DNA of 64,000 nucleotides from Synechococcus sp. BIOS-U3-1 (GTDB lineage: Bacteria; Cyanobacteriota; Cyanobacteriia; PCC-6307; Cyanobiaceae): positions 2,480,001-2,544,000 of the forward strand of contig NZ_CP047936.1 of NCBI RefSeq assembly GCF_014279975.1, given 5' to 3'. The notes below the pieces were generated by a model. The model was given only the letters and a program-made list of their open reading frames with translations. It was not told the origin of the DNA and did no database searches. Numbering within the stretch: the stretch's first letter is position 1; each line of letters opens with the position of its first letter. The position numbers and the translations under genes are program-made. Shown here one piece after another: positions 1 to 8,738 of this stretch.

Positions 1-1417
1 GGGCCAGCATGCGATCAAACGAGAACTGGTAGTTGGTGATCCGGTTCTGACTGAGGTCGGCATATTTCACCGCCGCCAGGCCGACGGTACTGGCCACATG
101 GTTGATGAAGTCTTCCGGCTCACTGCGCTCTTCTTCCTTGAGGCGCGAGCGCAGGTCCGCTTCAGCGCGCTCTTCCGCCTCATCCAGTAAATCGCGAAGA
201 CGCACGGTGTCACCGGCCCGGGTCTTGAGCTTCTTGCCGTCTTCTCCCTGCACCAACCCGAAGGGAACATGCTCCAGGCGAGAGCCGTCGGGAATCCAGC
301 CGGCCCGCTCGGCCACCTGGAACACTCCCGCAAAGTGATTGGCCTGACCGGAATCGGTCACGTAGATCACCCGGCGGGCTGCATCACCATCGGGAGCCGC
401 CGCGAACCGGTAACGAATCGCCGCGAGATCGGTGGTGGCGTAATTGAAGCCCCCATCACTCTTTTGCACAATCACCGGCAGCGGCTTGCCATCCTTGCCG
501 CTGACCCCTTCCAAGAAGACGCACTCTGCCCCGTCGTCGGTAACCAGCAGACCGACCTGCTTCAGCCCATCGATCACCGCAGGCAGGAAGGGGTTGTAGA
601 ACGACTCACCTCGTTCGCTGAGGCGGATGTCAAGCCGGTCGTAGATCTTCTGGAACTCGCGCCGCGACTGATCACACAGGAGCCCCCAAGCTTTGAGCGA
701 CAGAGGATCGCCTCCCTGCAGCTTCACCACTTCCTCGCGGGATGTGGTCTGAAACGCCTCGTCATCATCAAAGCGTTTTTTAGCCTCCCTGTAGAAGGCA
801 ACGAGATCACCGAGGTCGATGGCATCGGCGGTCTCGAGAGCATTGGGAGCCACCTGCTTGAGGTGGGTGATCAACATCCCGAACTGGGTTCCCCAGTCGC
901 CTACATGGTTCAGCCGTAGCACCGGGTGCCCACGGAACTCCAGCACTCGCGCTAAGGAGTCACCGATGATCGTGGAGCGCAGATGGCCCACATGCATCTC
1001 CTTGGCGATGTTGGGACTGGAGAAGTCCACCACCACCGGCGCTGAATCCTTGACAGGCGGAACGCCAAGCCGCTCATCACCGAGCCGGGAGGCCACCTCA
1101 GCAGCGAGACGCTCCGGTCGGATCGTGAGGTTGATGAAGCCAGGCCCAGCGATCTGCGGCTCCAGACACAGCTCGGTGAAGGCCCCGTCCGTTTGCAGCT
1201 GCTCAACGATGGCCGTGGCGATCTGACGCGGCGCCTGCTTCAGCGGCTTGGCCAGTGGCAGAGCACCGTTGGACTGGAAATCCCCGAATTCAGGCTTGCT
1301 CGCTGGCGCCAGCTGGGGGTCCAAGCCAGCTTCCCCCGCCTCAGCCCAGGCCTCGGGGAACGCCCGTTGCATCGCACCGCGCAACTGTGTTTCAAGGGCG
1401 TTGGCGATGCGGAGCAT
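1..1417 (-). CDS. argS: Arginyl-tRNA synthetase, 3' end cut off by window
   Basis: Charges tRNA-Arg with arginine in the cytoplasm (class I aminoacyl-tRNA synthetase). The reading frame is open from the ATG at 1417 down to base 1 with no stop, so about 472 residues are present and the C-terminal anticodon-binding part lies outside. The N-terminus starts [20 protein letters not shown], typical of the ArgS Add1 domain. The class I HIGH signature is seen as HVGHLRST inside a stretch beginning [15 protein letters not shown]. The start follows an in-frame stop at 1448-1450, and no other ATG lies between, so the start is well supported. nadC lies just upstream on the same strand (31 bp gap), so the two may be co-transcribed. 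Confidence 0.95.
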   Translation of the reverse strand, partial: MLRIANALETQLRGAMQRAFPEAWAEAGEAGLDPQLAPASKPEFGDFQSNGALPLAKPLKQAPRQIATAIVEQLQTDGAFTELCLEPQIAGPGFINLTIRPERLAAEVASRLGDERLGVPPVKDSAPVVVDFSSPNIAKEMHVGHLRSTIIGDSLARVLEFRGHPVLRLNHVGDWGTQFGMLITHLKQVAPNALETADAIDLGDLVAFYREAKKRFDDDEAFQTTSREEVVKLQGGDPLSLKAWGLLCDQSRREFQKIYDRLDIRLSERGESFYNPFLPAVIDGLKQVGLLVTDDGAECVFLEGVSGKDGKPLPVIVQKSDGGFNYATTDLAAIRYRFAAAPDGDAARRVIYVTDSGQANHFAGVFQVAERAGWIPDGSRLEHVPFGLVQGEDGKKLKTRAGDTVRLRDLLDEAEERAEADLRSRLKEEERSEPEDFINHVASTVGLAAVKYADLSQNRITNYQFSFDRMLA

Positions 1418-1447
1418 GGACGGATCAACGGGCTTGGCAAGCCCTGA

Positions 1448-2326
1448 TCATCCCCCGGCAGGTGCGAAACGCATACTCAGATCCAGCCAGCGGCTGCGCG
1501 TGACCGGAGCACTGGTGGAAATCAGATCGATGCCTGTGGCGGCATAGGCACGCAGATCGCCGGGTTGAATCCCGGAGGCTTCGAGGACCACAGCCCCAGA
1601 AGCAGCCCGCTCCACCGCCAGCTGGCGCAACCTGGGCACCAAGCTAATCAGCTGCTCAGGCGTGAACTCATCCAGCAGCACAGCATCGGCTCCGGCAATC
1701 ACGGCCTTCGAGGCTTCCTGCTCGGTTTCGGCTTCCACAATCACCCTCGCCGGCCATGGAGCGGATGCCCGCACAGCAGCAATCGCCGCTTCAATGCCAC
1801 CCGCCCAGGCCAGATGGTTTTCCTTGAGCATGGCGGCGTCATCCAGGCCCAGTCGGTGATTGACGCCGCCACCCATGCGCACGGCGTACTTCTCAAGTTC
1901 ACGCAGTCCTGGCGTGGTCTTGCGCGTGTCGGCCAAGCGCACTCCGCTTCCCTGCAGTTCTCTCACCAGGGCCGCTGTGGCCGTGGCGATACCGGAAAGA
2001 CGCATCGCCAGATTCAGCGCCGTCCGTTCAGCCCCAACCAATGCAGTGGCCTGACCCTCGAGTCGGAGCAGCGTGTCGCCGGACTGCACAGCAGCACCAT
2101 CGGGCACCAGGCATTCGGCCTCGAGCTTGGGATCCAACAGGCGAAAGAGCTGCAGAGCAAGGCTGCCACCACAGAACACACCCTCTTGCTTCGTGATCCA
2201 ACTCGCCTGAGCACGCCGTCCGCCGAGGGCCGGTGCGGTGAGATCGCCGCGGCCAAGATCCTCTTCCAGCCAGTGCTGCAGTTGCCCCTGAAGCCGGGGT
2301 GTCGTTAGGGGCTGCTCAACGTTCAT
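1448..2326 (-). CDS. nadC: Nicotinate-nucleotide pyrophosphorylase (quinolinate phosphoribosyltransferase)
   Basis: Converts quinolinate and PRPP to nicotinate mononucleotide, CO2 and PPi in de novo NAD synthesis. About 292 residues, the normal family length. Visible family signatures are EDLGRGDLT near the N-terminus, the ADTRKTTPGLRELEKYAV block, the GGGVNHRLGL stretch with substrate-contacting Arg/His, LKENHLAW, and a C-terminal EASGIQPGDLRAYAATG barrel strand. A GTG three bases upstream (2329) is an alternative start; the ATG at 2326 is preferred. It is followed at 31 bp by argS on the same strand. Confidence 0.95.
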   Translation of the reverse strand: MNVEQPLTTPRLQGQLQHWLEEDLGRGDLTAPALGGRRAQASWITKQEGVFCGGSLALQLFRLLDPKLEAECLVPDGAAVQSGDTLLRLEGQATALVGAERTALNLAMRLSGIATATAALVRELQGSGVRLADTRKTTPGLRELEKYAVRMGGGVNHRLGLDDAAMLKENHLAWAGGIEAAIAAVRASAPWPARVIVEAETEQEASKAVIAGADAVLLDEFTPEQLISLVPRLRQLAVERAASGAVVLEASGIQPGDLRAYAATGIDLISTSAPVTRSRWLDLSMRFAPAGG

Positions 2327-2413
2327 CACTGCGGAACCGCCCGCTCATAGGCCTAGATCCATCATGCGGGCACGACGGTTCGGACTAGACCCACGGCGCT
2401 TTATTTGCCAACT

Positions 2414-3775
2414 TCATTTGCCAATGCAAAAGCGGGAAAAAATACGATCCAGCACCGATTCCGTGAGCTCTTCGCCCGTGATCTCGCCAAGGCTGTGAAT
2501 GGCCTCACGCAGGTCAATCGTCCAAAAATCCCAGGGCAATCCATCGGCGGCAACCTGCTCACTGCGATCAAGGGCAGCGGCCGCCAGCCGTGCCAGGTCA
2601 GCCTGTCGTTGGTTGAGCGCCAGCAACAGGGAGCCATCACTAACGGCGCCGCAACGCTCCAGAAGAGCCTGCACGAGCTGCGCTTCCCCCACTCCTGTCA
2701 CAGCCGACAAATGCACATCGGCGGGAGCCTCAGCATTGCTGAGATCAGCCTTATTTCCGACCAGCAGATGGGGCACATCAGCTGGGATCTGCTCACGCAG
2801 CAGCTGATCCTCAGCGGTCCAACCATCAGCGAGATCAAACAACAGCACGACCAGATCGGCACTGGCCAAAGCGTCGTGGCTTCGGGCGATGCCCAACCGC
2901 TCAACGGCATCATTGGTGCTGCGGATGCCGGCGGTGTCGAGCAGCGTGATCGGAACGCCCTCCAGCACGATTTCGCTTTCCAGCAGGTCTCTCGTGGTTC
3001 CGGGCAAATCGGTCACGATGGCTCTCTCCCGCCGACTGAGCCGATTCAGAAGGGAGCTCTTGCCAACGTTGGGCCTACCGACGAGCGCCACCCGCAGCCC
3101 CTGACGCAGGGCGATACTGCGCTCCCCATCTGCCACAAGTTGCAGCAGCTCGTCGCGCACCGACTGCAAAGCCTTCAGCAAGTTCGGGCCATCGAGAACT
3201 GGGAGATCATCTTCAAAATCCACCCTGGCCTCCAGCTCGCTGAGCTGATCCAGCAGTCGTTCACGCAACAGCTGGATCCGGCGCTGGATGCCGCCGTCCA
3301 CCCCTGCCATGGCCAACTGCGCAGCACGCTGACTGCGGGCGGCCACCAGATCACCGATCGCCTCAGCACGCGTGAGCTCAAGGCGCCCATTCAGGACAGC
3401 TCTCTGACTGAATTCACCGGGCAATGCACGGCGAATCCCAGGCTGCTCAAGCACACGGGCCATCACCTGCTGCACTGCCATCACGCCGCCATGGCAATGG
3501 ATTTCCACCACATCTTCAGCGGTGAAACTGCGCGGAGCCAGCATCAACAGCACCAGCACTTCATCGAGGTGCTCCACTCCATCGGCTGCCATCACGTGGC
3601 CGTAGAGCACTCGATGGCTCTCCCACGGCTGTTCACCAGGGAAGCAGGTGACCTCACGCACAGCCTGTTGCGCATCAGGGCCTGACAGACGAATGACCGC
3701 GATGCCGCCCTGCCCGGGTGCCACTGCCGTGGCCACGGCAGCAATCGTTTGCCTCTTCAGGTTGATCTCCTGCAT
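2414..3775 (-). CDS. mnmE: tRNA uridine-5-carboxymethylaminomethyl modification GTPase
   Basis: With MnmG, installs the carboxymethylaminomethyl group on wobble U34 of certain tRNAs, using GTP hydrolysis and methylenetetrahydrofolate. The protein has 453 residues. It shows the N-terminal folate-binding domain (IAAVATAVAPGQGGIAVIRLSG), a helical domain, the inserted Ras-like G domain (P-loop GRPNVGKSSLLN, DTAG switch II, NKAD specificity motif), and the C-terminal FCIGK, whose Cys is the family's essential residue. Complete with no oddities. It is divergent from the DUF2062 gene, with 76 bp between starts. Confidence 0.96.
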   Translation of the reverse strand: MQEINLKRQTIAAVATAVAPGQGGIAVIRLSGPDAQQAVREVTCFPGEQPWESHRVLYGHVMAADGVEHLDEVLVLLMLAPRSFTAEDVVEIHCHGGVMAVQQVMARVLEQPGIRRALPGEFSQRAVLNGRLELTRAEAIGDLVAARSQRAAQLAMAGVDGGIQRRIQLLRERLLDQLSELEARVDFEDDLPVLDGPNLLKALQSVRDELLQLVADGERSIALRQGLRVALVGRPNVGKSSLLNRLSRRERAIVTDLPGTTRDLLESEIVLEGVPITLLDTAGIRSTNDAVERLGIARSHDALASADLVVLLFDLADGWTAEDQLLREQIPADVPHLLVGNKADLSNAEAPADVHLSAVTGVGEAQLVQALLERCGAVSDGSLLLALNQRQADLARLAAAALDRSEQVAADGLPWDFWTIDLREAIHSLGEITGEELTESVLDRIFSRFCIGK

Positions 3776-3851
3776 CGCAGTGCTGCAACAGCCCCTACCC
3801 CAGTCCCTACGATCACATCTTCATTGCCATGCGGGAACCGCCGACACTCCC

Positions 3852-4307
3852 ATGGGCCTGATGCTGAGAAAGGCACATCGACGCCTGCAGAGAAGTCTGC
3901 AATGGATCTGGCAACAGGAAGGCACTCCAGGACAGCGCGCCCGTGGGCTTGCAGCCGGCATCTTCTGTGGCTGCTTTCCAATCTTCGGTTTGCAGACACT
4001 GGTGGGAATCGCCCTGGCCAGTGTGGTGCGCGGGAACCATTTGCTGGCAGCCGCTGGCACCTGGATCAGCAATCCCTTCACCTATCTGCCGCTTTACTGG
4101 TTCAACTACCGAATCGGGGCTCTGCTGCTAGGCCCGGGTCGCGAATGGCCAGGCTTCGACACCCTTCAGCTGAATGGATTCAGCCAGTTGGGCTGGAGCG
4201 TGATCAGCCGTTTGCTGCTGGGCTCCAGCATCACAGGGACGGTCTGCGCGGCACTGGGATGGTGGCTCAGCCTGAGTTGGCTCCTACAGCAACAGCGCAA
4301 ACGCTGA
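3852..4307 (+). CDS. DUF2062 small membrane protein
   Basis: About 151 residues. The sequence GLAAGIFCGCFPIFGLQT followed by hydrophobic helices, and a NPFTYLPLYWFNYRIG stretch, matches the DUF2062 pattern (a short two-to-three-helix membrane domain also seen fused to glycosyltransferases). The function of stand-alone members is not established. The open frame extends upstream to 3648 but overlaps mnmE antisense and reads like non-protein sequence, so the ATG at 3852 (MGLMLRKAHRR) is chosen; Met at 3861 is possible. It converges on the rel/spoT gene with a 17 bp gap, so the two genes share a very short termination zone. Confidence 0.8.
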   Translation: MGLMLRKAHRRLQRSLQWIWQQEGTPGQRARGLAAGIFCGCFPIFGLQTLVGIALASVVRGNHLLAAAGTWISNPFTYLPLYWFNYRIGALLLGPGREWPGFDTLQLNGFSQLGWSVISRLLLGSSITGTVCAALGWWLSLSWLLQQQRKR

Positions 4308-4324
4308 GAGCAAAGGCGAACAAA

Positions 4325-6658
4325 TCAGGTGCCGCTGCTGCGTGCAATGTCGATCACATCCGCCATTGAACGGATCTGGTGCATCGTGCGCTGCAGCTGC
4401 TCGGCACTGGCCAGCTCCAGACGCAGATCAATGCGTGCCGGCTTTCCATAGCTGGTTTTGACGCGGGCATCACTGACATTGATGCGTCCATCGGATAGGC
4501 GCATCAGGATGTCTTTGAGAATCCCGACACGATCGATGACCTCAATCCGCAGCTGAGCAGGGAAGCGTTGGCTTCTGGTCGCTAAGGCCGGGTTCCAGCG
4601 AACAGGCAATCGCCGTTCACTCGGAATCGCCTCCACATTGGAGCAGTCCTGGCGATGCACGGTAATGCCATGGTTGCCGAGGGCAACCGTGCCCAGAATC
4701 GCCTCACCGGGGAGAGGGCTGCAACAACCACCGAGGCGGTAATCGAGACCCTCAACACCAAGGATTGGATCCTGCTGATCATGACTAGGTCGTGGAGTGC
4801 CGGTTTCCGCCTGCTGCACCAGCTGGCGGGCAACGTCTTCGTTACTGAGCGGTGGCTCAGCGATGGTGGCCTGCAGACGAATCTCCTCTCGCAGCCGGTT
4901 GAGCACCTGATGCAAGGTGACAGCTCCGAAGCCGAGGGCCGCGAGCAGATCCTCGGTGCTGAGCAGGTTACAACGCTCAGCCACACGCGTCATCGCATCA
5001 CTGCTGAGCAGAGCATCAAAACCGCTGCGTCCCAGCTCCCGTTCGAGCAGATCCTTGCCGCGCTCGATCGTTTCATCCCGATGACTGCGCTTGTACCACT
5101 GGCGGATGCGATTGCGGGCAGTGGGCGTCGCCACAAAATTGAGCCAATCCAGGCTGGGGTGTGCAGTCTTGCTCATGAGCACATTCACAAAATCGCCGTT
5201 CTGGAGCGGCGTCGACAGAGGAGAAAGTCGGTCGTTAATGCGCACGCCATGGCAGTGATTGCCCACTTCTGAGTGGATGCGATAAGCAAAATCCACGGCC
5301 GTCGAACCCTTGCGCAAACCCAAGACATCGCCTTTCGGGGTGAAAACGAACACCTCTTCATCGAAGAGATCTTCCTTAATCGAGGCGAGGTAGTCGTTGT
5401 GGTCGTCAGCTCCCCCCTCCTGTTGCCAGTCAACAAGCTGCCGCAACCAGTTGAAGCGTTCCGTATCGCCACCGGCGGCTGGTGAACCACCCTCCTTGTA
5501 TTTCCAGTGCGCAGCAATTCCGAACTCCGCCACCCGGTGCATTTCAAGCGTTCGGATCTGCACTTCGATCGGACGATGCCGTCCGATCACAGCCGTATGC
5601 AACGACTGATAGCCATTGGGCTTGGGCAGACCGATGTAGTCCTTGAAGCGACCAGGAATGGGGCGGAAGGTGTCGTGGACAACCGCAAGAGCCCTGTAGC
5701 AGGCTTCAACGCTGGGGGTAAGGATCCTCAGAGCCGCCACGTCATAGATCTCGTGGAAGGCTTTTTGTTGGCGCTGCATCTTGGTCCAGATGCCGAAGAG
5801 GTGCTTGGGCCGGCCGCTCACCTCGCAGTTCTCAAGCCCGACAGCCGCCAGTCGATCACTGAGCAACTGAACGGTGACCCCTAGACGATCCTCCCGCTCG
5901 CTGCGCTTGGTCGCAACTTCCTGCTGAATCTCCCTGAAGGCTTCTGGCTCAAGCAATTTGAAGGACAGATCCTCCAGCTCCCATTTGAAGCGGCCGATGC
6001 CAAGCCGATTGGCCAAAGGTGCATAAATCTCCCGCGTTTCCCGAGCAATGCGCTGACGCTTTTCCTCCCGCAACGCCCCAAGAGTGCGCATGTTGTGCAA
6101 CCGATCCGCAAGCTTCACCAGCACGACTCGGATATCACTGGCCATCGCCAGAAACATCTTGCGCAGGTTTTCAGCCTGAGCCTCGGTGCGATTGGTGAAG
6201 TGAAGACCCCCAAGCTTGGTGACCCCTTCCACCAGCTCCCGAACCTCCGGTCCGAAATGACTCTCCAGTTGCTCTGGGGTGACGTCCGTGTCCTCCACCA
6301 CATCGTGGAGGAATCCGGCAGCGATCACACTGGCACTGGCACCGATATCCCTGAGCAGATCAGCCACCGCCACCGGATGGACGATGTAAGGGTCTCCGCT
6401 AGCTCGGAACTGGCCCTCGTGCAACTGAAAAGCGAAATCAAAAGCCGCCGCCAGCAGAGCCTCTGAATCGGTGGGGCAGCTGTGACCGATTCCTGGTGGC
6501 ACATGATCGATGCACTCACGCAACCAAGGAGGCAGATCAATGCCGTAGTCGTCCGCTGTGCGGATAGGGCGATCCCTCAAAGCCACAAGACCGCAAGCCG
6601 GTGCAGCAGATCCGTTCCGGATCTCCACTGCAACCGTCTCGGAGGTGGCGTTGAGCAT
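4325..6658 (-). CDS. spoT: Bifunctional (p)ppGpp synthetase/hydrolase Rel/SpoT
   Basis: Makes and degrades the stringent-response alarmone (p)ppGpp. The chosen start at 6658 gives 777 residues, normal for Rel. An N-terminal HD hydrolase domain has the HDVVEDT motif at residues 118-124. The synthetase domain has RFKDYIGLPKPNGYQSLHT and EVQIRT; RFKD is the version found in bifunctional enzymes, whereas RelA-only proteins carry an acidic variant. The TGS domain begins VFVFTPKGDVLGL, and an ACT domain is C-terminal (LRIEVIDRVGILKDIL). An upstream in-frame extension to 6889 overlaps the divergent ABC gene and is not protein-like. Only 33 bp separate the two divergent starts, so promoters must overlap the opposite 5' ends. 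Confidence 0.95.
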   Translation of the reverse strand: MLNATSETVAVEIRNGSAAPACGLVALRDRPIRTADDYGIDLPPWLRECIDHVPPGIGHSCPTDSEALLAAAFDFAFQLHEGQFRASGDPYIVHPVAVADLLRDIGASASVIAAGFLHDVVEDTDVTPEQLESHFGPEVRELVEGVTKLGGLHFTNRTEAQAENLRKMFLAMASDIRVVLVKLADRLHNMRTLGALREEKRQRIARETREIYAPLANRLGIGRFKWELEDLSFKLLEPEAFREIQQEVATKRSEREDRLGVTVQLLSDRLAAVGLENCEVSGRPKHLFGIWTKMQRQQKAFHEIYDVAALRILTPSVEACYRALAVVHDTFRPIPGRFKDYIGLPKPNGYQSLHTAVIGRHRPIEVQIRTLEMHRVAEFGIAAHWKYKEGGSPAAGGDTERFNWLRQLVDWQQEGGADDHNDYLASIKEDLFDEEVFVFTPKGDVLGLRKGSTAVDFAYRIHSEVGNHCHGVRINDRLSPLSTPLQNGDFVNVLMSKTAHPSLDWLNFVATPTARNRIRQWYKRSHRDETIERGKDLLERELGRSGFDALLSSDAMTRVAERCNLLSTEDLLAALGFGAVTLHQVLNRLREEIRLQATIAEPPLSNEDVARQLVQQAETGTPRPSHDQQDPILGVEGLDYRLGGCCSPLPGEAILGTVALGNHGITVHRQDCSNVEAIPSERRLPVRWNPALATRSQRFPAQLRIEVIDRVGILKDILMRLSDGRINVSDARVKTSYGKPARIDLRLELASAEQLQRTMHQIRSMADVIDIARSSGT

Positions 6659-6691
6659 CCGACCCAACAGGTGAGTCCATGGTATGTAGCC

Positions 6692-8320
6692 ATGAGCACC
6701 AGCGCTTCGATTGCCATGACAACCGCGCCAGGGACTGTGCTGGAACTCGACCAGTTCCGGCTCCGTTACCCCGGAAGCCAGGCGTGGACTCTTGATGGGC
6801 TTGACCTGCGTCTGCGTCCGGGCGAACGCCTGGCCTTGGTGGGACCCTCCGGCTGCGGCAAGAGCACGGTGGCCAGAGCAGCGCTGCAACTACTGCCCCC
6901 AGGCAGCAGTTGCGAAGGAGGACTCACCCTGAACGGTCACGACCCACGCAGCCTGAACCTGGCCGATCTAAGGAGATTGCGCGGTGAATCGGTGGGACTG
7001 GTCTTTCAGGATCCGATGACACGTCTGAATCCACTGATGACCGTGGGCGGTCACCTACTAGACACCCTGCGTGCCCATAGGCCAGAGATGAACGATATGG
7101 AGCGTCTCCAGCGAGCCGAAGAGTTACTGGAGCAGGTGGGCATCGGCGCCACTCGCTTCCGCGCCTACCCGCACGAGTTCAGCGGCGGCATGCGCCAGCG
7201 CCTGGCCATCGCACTGGCCATCGCCCTCAGCCCTCCGCTGGTGATCGCTGACGAACCCACCACAAGCCTGGATGTGGCCGTGGCAGGCCAGGTGATGGCG
7301 GCTCTAAGAACGCTGTGCGAGGAACTTGGCAGCGGATTGTTGCTGATCACCCACGATCTGGCGATGGCCCATCGCTGGTGCGAACGCATGGCGGTACTGG
7401 ATGGTGGACGCGTCGTGGAGATCAACCGCAGCGACGTGGTCCTGACCTATCCCAGCTCCAGAGTGGGACAAAGGCTGCTTGCGGCTGCCCGAGCCAGAGA
7501 GGGGGGCAGCAGCCCTGAAGCACCTGACGCGAACACAGTGCTGTCTGTGCAGGAACTGCGCTGCTGGCACAACCTTGGTGGTCCACCTTGGAATCCTTCC
7601 TGGCTGAAAGCGGTGGATGGCATCAGCTTCCAGTTGCGAGCTGGCGAAACCCTGGGAGTGGTGGGAGGTTCTGGCTGTGGCAAAAGCACCCTCTGCCGAG
7701 CCCTGATGGGACTCACGCCGATTCGTGGCGGCTGGGTACAGCTACTCGGCAAGGATCTACTGAAGCTGCGGGGACGTGAGGCTCGTCAGGTGCGACGAAC
7801 CATTCAGATGGTGTTCCAGGACCCTCTGGCCTGCCTGAATCCAGCCATGTCGGTGCTGGATGCCATCGTCGATCCACTGCTGATCCACAATCTGGCCTCA
7901 CCAGCAGGAGCTCGGGAACAAGGCCGTCAGCTGATGGAACGCGTCGGTCTTGGACCAGCAGATCGTTACCAAAACCGTCTTCCCCGACAGCTTTCCGGAG
8001 GCCAGCAACAACGGGTAGCCATTGCCCGCGCTCTGGCGCTGAAACCGAAGGTGCTGATCTGTGATGAAAGCGTGAGCATGCTTGATGCCGAAATCCAAGC
8101 GGAGGTTCTGGCACTGCTTCGCCAGCTGCAGCATGAACTCGGGCTGGCGATGATTTTCATCACCCATGACCTTTCAGTGGCCAGTGGCTTCTGCCATCGA
8201 CTGATCGTGCTCAACAAGGGGCACGTCGTGGAAGAAGGGCCCGGTGACCAACTGCTGCATCAACCGCAAGCCGAGATCACGCGAACACTCGTCGAAGCCT
8301 GTCCGCGCCTACCCAGCTGA
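6692..8320 (+). CDS. Fused double-ATPase ABC transporter protein (oligopeptide/nickel type)
   Basis: About 542 residues with two complete ABC ATPase domains in one chain, the DppD and DppF/OppF type. Domain 1 has Walker A GPSGCGKST (about residue 51), signature FSGGMRQR and Walker B VIADEPTTSLD. Domain 2 has Walker A GGSGCGKST, signature LSGGQQQR and Walker B ICDESVSMLD. These fusions energise import of peptides, nickel or glutathione-like solutes; the substrate cannot be read here because no permease or binding-protein gene is adjacent. An ATG at 6716 is an alternative start. Domain 2 has Ser where Pro usually follows the catalytic Glu (DES for DEP), a minor oddity. Confidence 0.92.
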   Translation: MSTSASIAMTTAPGTVLELDQFRLRYPGSQAWTLDGLDLRLRPGERLALVGPSGCGKSTVARAALQLLPPGSSCEGGLTLNGHDPRSLNLADLRRLRGESVGLVFQDPMTRLNPLMTVGGHLLDTLRAHRPEMNDMERLQRAEELLEQVGIGATRFRAYPHEFSGGMRQRLAIALAIALSPPLVIADEPTTSLDVAVAGQVMAALRTLCEELGSGLLLITHDLAMAHRWCERMAVLDGGRVVEINRSDVVLTYPSSRVGQRLLAAARAREGGSSPEAPDANTVLSVQELRCWHNLGGPPWNPSWLKAVDGISFQLRAGETLGVVGGSGCGKSTLCRALMGLTPIRGGWVQLLGKDLLKLRGREARQVRRTIQMVFQDPLACLNPAMSVLDAIVDPLLIHNLASPAGAREQGRQLMERVGLGPADRYQNRLPRQLSGGQQQRVAIARALALKPKVLICDESVSMLDAEIQAEVLALLRQLQHELGLAMIFITHDLSVASGFCHRLIVLNKGHVVEEGPGDQLLHQPQAEITRTLVEACPRLPS

Positions 8321-8738
8321 CAGGCGCCTGGCCACAGTGAAACCAACCAGACAATTACACCAGGGGTTCAATCAGGAGTTTTAGGCATCAAGCAATACCC
8401 CTAATGGGTATTTGTAGAGCATAAAATCAAAGCTCAATCGCTCGAACATGGCTCGTCGAAGCAAAGACCGAGAAGCCACACAGCAGCAAACCAAGGCTCA
8501 TCCAAAAAACAAATCCGAAACAAGCAACAGCAACACAAACAACGTATTTTAATTTAGACTCAAGAACCTCACATCCTTCATTTGAAAGATGCAAGGAAAC
8601 AAGCATTGAAGGCTGAATAAAAGAACGACAGATCAAGAGAAGACGATCCAAGTCGGATTCAGACACACTCTGAACGTCATGAGTTTTATCTGAATCACAT
8701 CCCGTCGCTGCACTGGATCTGTACCTCTCATTCATGCC
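8321..8738. other. AT-richer intergenic stretch with a short hairpin
   Basis: 418 bp between the ABC gene and the CBM-like gene, clearly richer in A/T than its flanks. A 7-bp perfect hairpin (AATACCC, five-base loop, GGGTATT) lies at 8394-8412 and could be a weak terminator for the ABC gene, although no T-run follows. No tRNA or other RNA was recognised. A weak minus-strand reading frame is listed separately. Confidence 0.5.
8427..8735 (-). CDS. Possible small membrane protein (weak)
   Basis: 102-residue reading frame with one clear hydrophobic segment (about residues 66-92, YVVCVAVACFGFVFWMSLG and on) after a charged N-terminal half. It would be head-to-head with the CBM-like gene, with only 3 bp between the two starts and no visible ribosome-binding site, which argues against it. 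I recognise no family. It could equally be a chance frame in an AT-rich spacer. Confidence 0.25.
   Translation of the reverse strand: MNERYRSSAATGCDSDKTHDVQSVSESDLDRLLLICRSFIQPSMLVSLHLSNEGCEVLESKLKYVVCVAVACFGFVFWMSLGLLLCGFSVFASTSHVRAIEL

Noticed and set aside
2405-3685. A 426-codon plus-strand frame opposite mnmE
   Set aside because: Shadow of mnmE, whose domains are unambiguous; the translation is Gln/His-rich and domain-free.
6659-6889. A 77-codon N-terminal extension of the Rel/SpoT protein
   Set aside because: It lies within the divergent ABC gene and has no counterpart in Rel; the start at 6658 gives the usual 777 residues.
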